DNA of 64,000 nt from Haloarcula hispanica ATCC 33960 (lineage in GTDB: Archaea > Halobacteriota > Halobacteria > Halobacteriales > Haloarculaceae): NCBI RefSeq assembly GCF_000223905.1, contig NC_015948.1:2604001-2668000 (forward strand), written 5' to 3'. This document shows positions 9,796-17,469 of this stretch, piece by piece. The position numbers and the translations under genes are program-made. Position 1 is the stretch's first letter, and every line of letters starts with the position of its first letter. Below the pieces are notes generated by a model. The model saw only the letters and a list, made by a program, of their open reading frames with translations. It did no database searches and was not told where the DNA came from.

Positions 9796-9842
9796 GCGGA
9801 CCGTATGGCTCCTCGGGCTTAAAACGGTCCGCCGGTCAAGCA
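9796..9842. repeat. 9-bp inverted repeat around the ligase gene promoter
   Basis: GCGGACCGT at 9796-9804 is matched by ACGGTCCGC at 9834-9842, perfect over nine bases with a 29-base spacer. The spacer holds the T-rich element (TTTTAAGCC on the minus strand) that would be the TATA box for the ligase start at 9794. A repressor or activator site is possible. Several repeats of this length are expected by chance in 64 kb, so position is the main argument. Confidence 0.3.
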
Positions 9843-10017
9843 GATACCCCTCAGCGGTGGATAGCGAACAGGCGACACATGGCCGTCGCGGCGGGACGTG
9901 TCGCGCTCCCGCTGTCCCCGCCGCGGTCGTCGTCAGCGCACACGAACCGGTGGCCTCGGCATGGGTCTTGAACTCTCGGGCGACAGAGCCATACCGACAC
10001 ACGCCTAATCGCCGCCG

Positions 10018-10875
10018 ATGGTCGTCACGATACCGCGAGGCGTACTCTTTCAGTATTACCGCTTTTCCCTGTACAACTCGCCGTTCGACGCCCACGACAA
10101 GGGGTGTGCCATCGACCTCTACCCAGACGGCGAGCGCGCGCCGTCGCCGGTCGCCGGCGAAGTGCTGGACACGAAGACGGTGCAGGCCCCGCCGAAGGCC
10201 TACGCCGCCGAACACGACCATCTCATCCTGGTCGACACCGGCGACACTGTGGCACGGCTGCTGCATGTCGACCCCGCCGTCGAACCCGGCGAGACGGTGG
10301 CCGTCGGCGACGACCTCGGAGCGCTGGTCCGAGCGGGCTTTTTCGCGCCGTGGGTCCCGAACCACATCCACCTCGGCTTCCGTGATCCCGACGCGAACCC
10401 CTACCGGGCGTCGGGGTCGCTGCCGGTCGACGTGGCTGTCGACGTGACGCCGCTTTCCTGGGACGGGACCGGCACCGTCGTCGCCGGCGGCGAAACGTGG
10501 GTCCGACTTGACGAACCTGCTCATCCGGCACCTGGTGAATCCTTCGTCGGCATCGCCAACGACGCCGACGGCGGCGATTCCGGAGTCCTCGACGGCGGGC
10601 TCCCACACTACTTCGGAGGCGGGCTGCTGGGCCGTGACGGAACCGACGCCGCAGCCCTTGCAGGCCAGCACGTCGGGACAGCGGACGGCCGCACGGTCAC
10701 ATGGGACGACCTGACCGTCCTGGCAAACGGCGAACCGATAACCGGCATCGCGCTGTTCTGTGGCCGCGAACGCTTCGGCGCGAAGCTCGTCGGTGAGACC
10801 ATCGACCTCGCCGTCGGTGACGAGGTGCAGGTGACTATCGAGCAGGCCACGACCGGTGACGAGGCGTCTCTGTAA
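10018..10875 (+). CDS. M23/LytM-like protein with duplicated hybrid motif fold
   Basis: A 285-residue protein whose first 125 residues follow the layout of the lysostaphin/M23 peptidase fold: His 26 and Asp 33 in AHDKGCAIDLYPDGERAP, a strand pair SPVAGEVLDT, a beta segment HLILVDTG with LLHVDPAVEPGETVAVGDDL, and HIHLGF supplying His 116 and His 118. In bacteria this fold binds zinc and cuts cell-wall peptides; haloarchaea lack peptidoglycan, so another substrate or a non-catalytic sugar-binding role is likely. The spacing in the first motif (H-x6-D rather than H-x3-D) departs from the family. The C-terminal 150 residues are unassigned beta-rich sequence. No signal peptide is visible. Confidence 0.6.
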   Translation: MVVTIPRGVLFQYYRFSLYNSPFDAHDKGCAIDLYPDGERAPSPVAGEVLDTKTVQAPPKAYAAEHDHLILVDTGDTVARLLHVDPAVEPGETVAVGDDLGALVRAGFFAPWVPNHIHLGFRDPDANPYRASGSLPVDVAVDVTPLSWDGTGTVVAGGETWVRLDEPAHPAPGESFVGIANDADGGDSGVLDGGLPHYFGGGLLGRDGTDAAALAGQHVGTADGRTVTWDDLTVLANGEPITGIALFCGRERFGAKLVGETIDLAVGDEVQVTIEQATTGDEASL

Positions 10876-10950
10876 CTACGATTTGTCGTACCGCTCGGGA
10901 TGTGCGCGGAAGTCCAGGTCGTACTCGGGACCTTCCTTGACCTCGGCCAT
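10876..10950 (-). pseudogene. 24-codon remnant resembling the N-terminus of a DUF4385 protein
   Basis: A short minus-strand frame with ATG at 10950 and TAG at 10876-10878 encodes MAEVKEGPEYDLDFRAHPER plus YDKS. The phrase YDLDFR-HPE-Y is, from memory, the N-terminal hallmark of DUF4385 proteins of about 150 residues, where it continues into a basic, aromatic domain. Here the frame stops right after the motif and abuts the convergent M23-like gene, so it looks like the surviving 5' end of a deleted gene. A genuine 24-residue peptide is the alternative. Confidence 0.35.
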
Positions 10951-10977
10951 GTCGCCGCGAATGGGTCAGCCCCCATC

Positions 10978-11550
10978 TCAGGCGAAGGCGAGTTCGCCCC
11001 GGTCGGTCAGTTCGCCGAACAGCCAGTCGGCGTGATCTAGTGCGTACTCGCGGTGGTCGTCCTCGATGTAGCCGACGGCGTCCTCGACGAGGATCGGGCG
11101 GTAGTCCCGCAGGCCGGCGCTAGAGGCGGTGTGGAGCACGCAGACGTTCGCGAGCGTGCCACAGATAGCCAGGTCCGTGACGCCGTGGGCGTCGAGCCAT
11201 CCCTCTAGTTCCGTCTGGTAGAAGGCGTCGTAGGTGTGCTTGACCACGGTCAGGTCCTCGTCCTGCGGGTCGAGGTCCTCGACGAGTTCGGTCTCCCAGG
11301 AACCTTCGACGACGTGTTCGCCCCATCGGTCGAACTCGTCGTAGTAGTGGGTGTCCTCGAACTGGTCGGGCGGATGCACGTCGCGAGTGAACACGACTTT
11401 CGCGCCGGCCTCACGGGCGCGGTCGACGAGTTCGGCACAGGGTTCGATGGCTGCTTCGCTGTCCGGTGCATAGAGGCTTCCATCGGGGTGACAGAAGCCG
11501 TTCTGCATATCGACGACGACCAGAGCGGTCTGTGCTGGGTCGAGTTCCAT
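10978..11550 (-). CDS. pncA: Nicotinamidase / isochorismatase-family hydrolase
   Basis: Predicted to hydrolyse nicotinamide to nicotinate in NAD salvage. The 190-residue protein begins MELDPAQTALVVVDMQNGF; the catalytic triad of the family is present as Asp 14, Lys 104 (VVKHTYDAF) and Cys 137 (GTLANVCVLHTA). The metal-ligand region RDVHPPDQFEDTHYY matches nicotinamidases better than plain isochorismatases. An in-frame start at 11673 would add 41 residues of non-family sequence, so 11550 is chosen. Nicotinate phosphoribosyltransferase, the next enzyme, lies 3 kb away at 14562. Confidence 0.85.
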   Translation of the reverse strand: MELDPAQTALVVVDMQNGFCHPDGSLYAPDSEAAIEPCAELVDRAREAGAKVVFTRDVHPPDQFEDTHYYDEFDRWGEHVVEGSWETELVEDLDPQDEDLTVVKHTYDAFYQTELEGWLDAHGVTDLAICGTLANVCVLHTASSAGLRDYRPILVEDAVGYIEDDHREYALDHADWLFGELTDRGELAFA

Positions 11551-11697
11551 GCGGGACCTTGGGAGGGCGCGACTACGAAAGTTACTCCCACGGTGAATTT
11601 CGGACGGCGGGAACAAACACGAGCAGTCTTTCTGACCGACGAACGTTCCCGCGATTAGCGTGTGACTTTTCACTGTGGTAACCCAGCGTAAAGGTAG

Positions 11698-13155
11698 ATG
11701 CGCCGCCCTTTCGCCCTCGTCGTTCTCTGTGCCGTTGTGCTGTTACTGGCGGGCTGTCAGGCACCCAGTGCGTCGCCCGAGACGGAAACTGGTGGCGACG
11801 ACCTGACGCCAAGTGAGCCCGCGACCGACTACGGGAGCAACGACTCCGCCCCGCCAGCGCCTGCGACGGACCGGCTGGGCTACGAGAATGGCTACTGGTA
11901 CAACGAATCGCTGTCGATAACAACCGGGGACGGGCTGAACGAGACGGAGCGGGAAGCCGTCGTCGCCCGGACGATGGCCCGCGTCGAGCGGATTCGCGGG
12001 CTGGAGTTCGAGGAGACAGTGCCGGTCTCCGTCGTCTCGCGAGCCGAGTATCGAAACAACACGGGCGGCGGCGAAACCGGCGATTCGCTGCGTCGGTTCG
12101 ACAACGCGAAGTTCGAGGCGCTGTTTTTCATCGGCGAGGACCGCGACTCCATCGCCGTCCAGAACAGCAACCGCGGGGAGAGCGTGCTTGGCTACTACAG
12201 CAGCCAGCGCGGTGAAATCGTCATCGTCAGTGATTCCGAGACGCCGACGATAAGCCGGGGGACGCTGGCCCACGAACTCGTCCACGCCCTGCAGGACCAG
12301 CACTTCGGCCTCGAAAGTGACGCGCGGACGCGGGATCAGGTGCAGGGTCGAAACGGAATGGTCGAAGGCGACGCCGTCGCCGTCACCCAGACCTACACCG
12401 ACCGCTGTGGCGAGGAATGGCGCTGTATCGACAGGCCCGCCCAGAGCGGCGGTGGCGGCGGCGACCGTCACTTCGGCATCAACTTCATGCAGTATTTCCC
12501 CTACAGCGACGGTCCCGGCTTGATTGGAGCCCTCCGAGAACGCGGCGGCTGGAGTGCTGTCAACGACGCCTACGACGACTATCCCGACGGGGCCGCCGAA
12601 GTGACCTACCCCGAGCGCTACCCCGAATGGGAACCCGAGTCCGTCTCGCTGGCGGACCGGTCCAGCGACGACTGGGAGCGGGTCAGACCCTCGACCGACC
12701 GGGACCGGCCCGACTACGCCGTCGTCGGTCCCTCTGCCATCGCCGGGTCGATGGCGTACACCATCGCCGATGACTACAACGAGTCGAGCGTCGTCCGGAC
12801 GCGTGACGTCATCAACTACGAGGACGGATCGCTGGACAGCGACGACCCGTACAACTACGACCTGCCCGCCACCGACGGCTGGCAGGGCGGCCGGATGCAC
12901 ATCTACGACAACGGCGACGAGACGGCCTACGTCTGGAAGACGACCTGGGACAGCGAGGCCGACGCCCGCGAGTTCGCTGACGCTTGGGAAGCGGTCATCG
13001 CCCACTGGGGCGGTACCAGAACCGCGGAGGGCCACTGGGTCATCGAGGAAGATAGCCCCTACACCGACGCTGTCGCCGTCAGAGTCGATGGGGAGACGGT
13101 CACCGTCGTGAACGCGCCGACAGCCGACGAACTCGACGAGGTCCACGATGCGTAA
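11698..13155 (+). CDS. Hvo_1808-family surface lipoprotein with HExxH motif (copy 1)
   Basis: A 485-residue secreted protein. The N-terminus is a Sec-type lipoprotein signal (MRRPFALVVLCAVVLLLAGC, lipid Cys 20) followed by a Ser/Thr/Glu-rich linker. The body has the family pattern GLNETEREAVVARTMARVE and a zinc-metalloprotease motif HELVHALQDQHF with His 192, Glu 193 and His 196, plus a possible further ligand in NGMVEGDA. This suggests a gluzincin-type cell-surface peptidase, although activity in this family is to my knowledge unproven. It overlaps the next gene, a paralogue, by eight bases. Confidence 0.85.
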   Translation: MRRPFALVVLCAVVLLLAGCQAPSASPETETGGDDLTPSEPATDYGSNDSAPPAPATDRLGYENGYWYNESLSITTGDGLNETEREAVVARTMARVERIRGLEFEETVPVSVVSRAEYRNNTGGGETGDSLRRFDNAKFEALFFIGEDRDSIAVQNSNRGESVLGYYSSQRGEIVIVSDSETPTISRGTLAHELVHALQDQHFGLESDARTRDQVQGRNGMVEGDAVAVTQTYTDRCGEEWRCIDRPAQSGGGGGDRHFGINFMQYFPYSDGPGLIGALRERGGWSAVNDAYDDYPDGAAEVTYPERYPEWEPESVSLADRSSDDWERVRPSTDRDRPDYAVVGPSAIAGSMAYTIADDYNESSVVRTRDVINYEDGSLDSDDPYNYDLPATDGWQGGRMHIYDNGDETAYVWKTTWDSEADAREFADAWEAVIAHWGGTRTAEGHWVIEEDSPYTDAVAVRVDGETVTVVNAPTADELDEVHDA

Positions 13156-14509
13156 GGAACTGCTCATTGCGCTGGCGGTCGTCTTGGCGGGCTGTACGGT
13201 CCCATCCTTCGGCGGCAGCGACCACCCTGCAACACCGACCGGTGACGATGCCATCGGCTACGAGAGCGGCTACTGGTACGACGACTCGGTGTCGGTGACG
13301 ACCGACGACGGCCTGAACGAGACGGAGCGAGAGGCTGTCGTCGCCCGGACGATGGCCCGCGTCGAGCAGGTCCGTGACTTGGAATTCAAAGAGCCAGTCC
13401 CGGTTTCGGTCATCTCCCGGGCCGAGTACCAGAACCGGTCCGGGGGCAACGAGGGCGGCGGCAGCAGTCGTCCACAGGACCCCTGGAACGACCAGGTGTG
13501 GGAAGCGCTCTTGCTCATCGGCGAGGACTCCGGTAGCAGCGACGAAATCGACGACACGCTCTCGACGACGGTCCAGGGATACTACTCACCGAGCGAGGAC
13601 GAAATCGTCATCGTCAGCCCAACGGAGACGCCACAGATCGACCGGCGCACGCTCTCACACGAACTCGTTCACGCCCTGCAGGACCAGCACTTCGGGCTGA
13701 ACGGCTCCGCGGAGACGCAGGACACGCAACTGTCACGGCAGGGCGTCACCGAGGGCGAGGCCAACTACGTCCGCATCCTCTACGAGCGCCGCTGTGGTGA
13801 CGGCTGGGGCTGTATCGCGCTCCCGGACCGGACCAGTGACGACGGCGGAAGCAGCGACGGAGACGACGCCAGCCAGCAGCCGAGCTACAACGAGGGGCTG
13901 TTCACCGTCCTCTACCAGCCGTACGTCACCGGGCCGCGGTTCATCGACCAGGTGCGCGCTGACGGCGGCTGGGACGCCGTCGACGCGCTCCACGACGACT
14001 TCCCCGACAGCACCGAGCAGGTCCTCCACCCGGAGAAATACCCCGATGAGAAGCCCGTGAACGTCAGCGTCGCGGACCGCTCGAACGAGGAGTGGAGCCG
14101 CTTCGACCACGACCCGGTCGGCGACACGGTCGGGGAGACCTCGATCTACGCGATGATGTACCACAACGGCCAGACGGAGGGCGACCGCTACAGCTACGAG
14201 AGCGAGATATCGGCGGGCTGGGGCGGTGACCTCGTCGTTCCCTACCGCAACGGCTCCGGCGGCTACGGCTACGTCTGGGAGACCCGCTGGGATGCCGAGG
14301 AGGACGCCAGCGAGTTCGCACAGGCATATCGAGCGGCGCTGACCGAGGAACACGACGCCAGCCAGCCCCGGAGTAACGTCTACGTCGTCCCAGCGGACGA
14401 CCAGTTCAACGACGCCTTCCGCGTCGTCCGGTCCGGCAAGACCGTCCGTATCGTCAACGGGCCGACGGTGAGCGACCTCGACGAGATTCACCAGCCAGCG
14501 GAGTCCTGA
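13148..14509 (+). CDS. Hvo_1808-family surface lipoprotein with HExxH motif (copy 2)
   Basis: Tandem paralogue of the preceding gene, 453 residues. It has a lipobox VLAGC with Cys 16, the near-identical block DGLNETEREAVVARTMARVE, and HELVHALQDQHF with His 171, Glu 172 and His 175. The central region differs in Ser/Gly/Asp-rich inserts (for instance DGGSSDGDDASQQPS), as expected for surface proteins diverging after duplication. The eight-base overlap with copy 1 points to coordinated translation; the two may act together at the cell surface. Substrate unknown. Confidence 0.85.
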   Translation: MRKELLIALAVVLAGCTVPSFGGSDHPATPTGDDAIGYESGYWYDDSVSVTTDDGLNETEREAVVARTMARVEQVRDLEFKEPVPVSVISRAEYQNRSGGNEGGGSSRPQDPWNDQVWEALLLIGEDSGSSDEIDDTLSTTVQGYYSPSEDEIVIVSPTETPQIDRRTLSHELVHALQDQHFGLNGSAETQDTQLSRQGVTEGEANYVRILYERRCGDGWGCIALPDRTSDDGGSSDGDDASQQPSYNEGLFTVLYQPYVTGPRFIDQVRADGGWDAVDALHDDFPDSTEQVLHPEKYPDEKPVNVSVADRSNEEWSRFDHDPVGDTVGETSIYAMMYHNGQTEGDRYSYESEISAGWGGDLVVPYRNGSGGYGYVWETRWDAEEDASEFAQAYRAALTEEHDASQPRSNVYVVPADDQFNDAFRVVRSGKTVRIVNGPTVSDLDEIHQPAES

Positions 14510-14561
14510 GGGCCAGTCGCCGACCGGACCGCTTTTTTCGCCACACTGAAAACACCGTGTT

Positions 14562-15725
14562 ATGACCGAGGAGTTCGACGTCGTCTCGCCAGAGGCGATT
14601 CGCGAGGGGCGGGCGACCGACGCCTACTTCGACCGGACAATGGAGACGCTGGAACACGCCGGAAAGAACCCGGACGTGGTCGCCGAAGTGACGGCGAACC
14701 AGTTCGCGACGGGGCAGTGGAAGCTGCTGGCGGGGCTGAAAGACGCCGCCGAGTTGCTTGAAGGACGGAGCGTCGACGTTGACGCGCTCCCCGAAGGACA
14801 ACTGTTCGACGGCGGCCCGGTAATGCGAATCGAGGGGCCGTACCGGGAGTTCTGTCGCCTGGAGACGGCGCTCCTTGGTTTTCTCTCGCATCCGACAGGC
14901 ATCGCGACGCGGGCGCTAGAGGCCCGCTACGCCGCACCGGAGTCGACGGTGCTCTCCTTTGGCTCGCGTCACGTCCACCCGTCGATAGCGGCGATGATCG
15001 AGCGCTCGGCGCTGCTGGGCGGTCTCGACGGTATCTCGAACGTCGCTGCGGGCGAGGTCATCGACCGGGACGCTGGTGGGACGATGCCCCACGCGCTCAT
15101 GATCTGTTTCGGCCGCGGTAATCAGGAACAGGCGTGGCAGGCGTTCGACGCCGCCGTCCCCGAGGAGACGCCCCGCATCGCGCTGACAGACACCTACAGC
15201 GACGAGGTCGACGAGGCGCTCCGCGCAGCGGAAGCCGTCGACGACCTCGCGGGCGTCCGACTGGATACGACTGGATCCCGCCGCGGGGACTTCCGCCACA
15301 TCGTCCGGGAGGTTCGCTGGACGCTGGACGCCCACGGCCACGAGGACGTGGACCTGTTCCTCTCCGGCGGACTTACCCCGACGACGCTCCGGGAGCTACG
15401 GGACGTGGCCGACGGCTTCGGCGTCGGGGGCTACGTCGCCAACGCCGACCCGCTGGACTTCGCGCTGGATATCGTGGAACTAGACGGCGAGCCGGCGGCC
15501 AAGCGGGGGAAGCTTACCGGCACAAAATCGGTGTACCGTACCGCCGACGGCGGCCACCACATCGGCCTGGCCGACCGCGACGCGCCGGAGGACGCCGAAT
15601 CGCTACTGGAACCACTGATTCGTGACGGAGACATCGTCAGGGAGTTCGACCTCGACGGGGCCATCGACCGCGCGGCGGCGGACGCCGAACGGGTCGACTA
15701 CGAAGGCGCGACCGCAGCCGAGTAA
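14562..15725 (+). CDS. pncB: Nicotinate phosphoribosyltransferase
   Basis: Makes nicotinate mononucleotide from nicotinate and PRPP in NAD salvage. The 387-residue protein shows FDRTMETLEHAGKNPDVVAE at the N-terminus, the phosphoribosyl region FGSRHVHPSIAAMIERSALL, the segment ISNVAAGEV, and a C-terminal barrel with VDLFLSGGLTPTTLREL and SVYRTADGG. Length and order fit the archaeal nicotinate PRTase branch, which resembles quinolinate phosphoribosyltransferase folds. It is 53 bases after the surface protein pair, with a TTTTTT-containing spacer, and probably has its own promoter. Confidence 0.9.
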   Translation: MTEEFDVVSPEAIREGRATDAYFDRTMETLEHAGKNPDVVAEVTANQFATGQWKLLAGLKDAAELLEGRSVDVDALPEGQLFDGGPVMRIEGPYREFCRLETALLGFLSHPTGIATRALEARYAAPESTVLSFGSRHVHPSIAAMIERSALLGGLDGISNVAAGEVIDRDAGGTMPHALMICFGRGNQEQAWQAFDAAVPEETPRIALTDTYSDEVDEALRAAEAVDDLAGVRLDTTGSRRGDFRHIVREVRWTLDAHGHEDVDLFLSGGLTPTTLRELRDVADGFGVGGYVANADPLDFALDIVELDGEPAAKRGKLTGTKSVYRTADGGHHIGLADRDAPEDAESLLEPLIRDGDIVREFDLDGAIDRAAADAERVDYEGATAAE

Positions 15726-15759
15726 CGGGCGTTAAGTCGGCGGCCCGCGAACAAAGGGT

Positions 15760-16044
15760 ATGGTCGATCGCATCATGAAGGTCAACGCGTACACGACCTT
15801 CGACCTGCTCGACGGTGAGGTAGAGGGCCACGGCTTCGAGGAGGAGGCCCTGGCCGTGCTGAACGTGACCGCGCCGCGGAAGAACCCGGACCACGTCGAA
15901 CTCCAGTTAGAGATGGACAACACCGATCTCGACGCAGTGAAGCCACACGCGGACTCAGTGACGCTGTCGGCGGCCCAGGCACGCGAACTCGCCGCCGAAC
16001 TGGAGGAGTACGCCGGGAAGGTCGAAGACGCGCAATCGGAGTAG
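15760..16044 (+). CDS. Small conserved haloarchaeal protein (DUF6360-like)
   Basis: A 94-residue acidic protein beginning MVDRIMKVNAYTTFDLLDGE. It has alternating beta strands followed by a C-terminal helix (SAAQARELAAELEEYAGKVE). It contains no Cys and no membrane segment. I recognise it as a small haloarchaeal family, with DUF6360 as the likely name. It lies 34 bases after pncB and may be read through from it. Function unknown. Confidence 0.75.
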   Translation: MVDRIMKVNAYTTFDLLDGEVEGHGFEEEALAVLNVTAPRKNPDHVELQLEMDNTDLDAVKPHADSVTLSAAQARELAAELEEYAGKVEDAQSE

Positions 16045-16119
16045 TCTGTTCGTCTCAGCGATAATCATGCACCGCTACGGGTCGGTAATTCTATGGTGTG
16101 AAGACACATACCACGAAAT

Positions 16120-16419
16120 ATGTCAACCGAGACGCCCGGTAATCCAGCCGCACGGGAGCTGGGCTACTGCCCGTGCTGTGGCTACCAGACACTCCCCGAG
16201 GGGCGGCCCGGGTCGTACGAGATGTGTCCGGTGTGTCACTGGCTCGACGACCCAATCCAGTTCGGCGACGCGGAGTTCGTCAGCGATACGAACCATGTGT
16301 CGCTGACGGAAGCGCGCGAGAACTTCAGCGAACACGGGGCGTGTTCCCCCGACGAGGCCGGGGACTGCGAGGAGCCGACCGGCCTCGACCGCGACCCGAA
16401 CTGGCCTTACGAGGAATAG
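16120..16419 (+). CDS. Cysteine-rich CPCC-family zinc-binding protein
   Basis: A 99-residue protein with CPCCGYQTL near residue 20 and CPVCHWLDD about 20 residues later, the two-knuckle arrangement of the Cys-rich CPCC family, predicted to bind one zinc ion. The segment NHVSLTEARENFSEHGACS after the knuckles is also typical. Members occur across bacteria and haloarchaea and have no settled function. The gene stands alone between a conserved small gene and the convergent ZIP transporter gene. Confidence 0.85.
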   Translation: MSTETPGNPAARELGYCPCCGYQTLPEGRPGSYEMCPVCHWLDDPIQFGDAEFVSDTNHVSLTEARENFSEHGACSPDEAGDCEEPTGLDRDPNWPYEE

Positions 16420-16436
16420 CAGATACGAAACAGGAC

Positions 16437-17291
16437 TCAAGCTGCGAGCGCGATATCTAGGTACAGCATGACGATGACGCCCGCCATCAGTCCGAGCGTC
16501 GCGACGCGCTCGTAGCCGCGCTGGTGGGTCTCGGGGATTATCTCGTCGGAAATCACGAACAGCATCGCGCCCGCCGCAAACCCCATCGCGTAGGGCAGGA
16601 GCGGTTCGACGGTCACGACGGCGACAGCGCCGAGCACCGCGAGCGGGATTTCCACGACGCCGGAACGAATCCCGGTGAAGACGGCATAGAGCCGACGGTC
16701 CAGACCGGCGTTGATCGCTGCGACGGAGACGGCCAGCCCCTCGGGGATGTTCTGGATGCCGATGGCGAGCATCAGCGAGAGCGCGCCCCCGATCCGGAGC
16801 GGGTCGCCGGCGGCCGCGCCGAAGCCGACGCCGACGGCCAGCCCTTCCGGGATGTTGTGCAGCGTGATCGCGAGGATAAACAGGATGACGCCCGTCAGTT
16901 TGGATTCGTCAATCGAGAGGTCCTGGCTGGGGTTGGCGGCGTCCGACCGCCGGCTCCCGGTCAGGAGGTAGTGGGCGTGCGGGACGAGGCCGTCCGCGCG
17001 GTCGAGGAACAGCGCCCCCAGTGCGACGCCGACGAGTGTCGGAATCGGGTTCCCGCCCGAGTACTCCTCGATGCCGGGGATGATGAGGCTCGTGAACGCG
17101 GCGGCCAGCATCACGCCGGCGGCGAACCCGAGCGCCGTGTCCAGCGCCCGCTCCGAGGGGTCACGCCAGACCAGCACGAGCGACGCGCCGAAGAGGTTCA
17201 TCGTCGCGATGATGGTCCCACCTACGAGGCCGTTTATGAGCGGGTCGGTGCCGACGAGGTCGACAAACAGGTCGACGAACCCGGATTGCAT
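16437..17291 (-). CDS. ZIP-family divalent metal transporter (ZupT/GufA-like)
   Basis: Imports zinc or other divalent cations. The 284-residue protein has eight hydrophobic segments. The signature helices are present: helix IV TLHNIPEGLAVGVGFGAA with His-Asn-x-x-Glu, and helix V GIQNIPEGLAVSVA in which the usual His is Gln, as in the GufA branch. The loop between helices III and IV is moderately acidic and carries one His pair. An inverted repeat of ten bases lies just upstream, within 60 bases of the start, and could be a metal-responsive operator. It converges with the CPCC gene. Confidence 0.9.
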   Translation of the reverse strand: MQSGFVDLFVDLVGTDPLINGLVGGTIIATMNLFGASLVLVWRDPSERALDTALGFAAGVMLAAAFTSLIIPGIEEYSGGNPIPTLVGVALGALFLDRADGLVPHAHYLLTGSRRSDAANPSQDLSIDESKLTGVILFILAITLHNIPEGLAVGVGFGAAAGDPLRIGGALSLMLAIGIQNIPEGLAVSVAAINAGLDRRLYAVFTGIRSGVVEIPLAVLGAVAVVTVEPLLPYAMGFAAGAMLFVISDEIIPETHQRGYERVATLGLMAGVIVMLYLDIALAA

Positions 17292-17308
17292 TGTCGAGTA
17301 GTGGACGT

Positions 17309-17346
17309 CGCCCCCTCTTGGATGTACCGGCAGTCGAGAGGGGGCG
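17309..17346. repeat. 10-bp inverted repeat upstream of the ZIP transporter gene
   Basis: CGCCCCCTCT at 17309-17318 pairs perfectly with AGAGGGGGCG at 17337-17346 across an 18-base spacer. It lies 18 to 55 bases before the ZIP start at 17291, so it would sit on the core promoter or in a leader. It could be a repressor site or an RNA hairpin; no plus-strand gene ends here, which argues against a terminator. Confidence 0.35.
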
Positions 17347-17469
17347 TCTCAGGTTCTGGCGTCGTCTCCGTACAGAATCGGAAAACCCCGGCTCGCCCAG
17401 GTTGTCCAGCCGGCTTCAGGTAGCGCCTTCTAGCTGGTAGGGACCATATTCGAGCGAGTAAACGCTGTG

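Noticed and set aside
11743-13254. A 503-codon open frame on the minus strand opposite the first surface lipoprotein gene
   Set aside because: It is antisense to a gene with clear signal peptide, HExxH motif and a paralogue. Long antisense frames are common in GC-rich haloarchaeal DNA, and its predicted protein has no recognisable motif and an unnatural composition.
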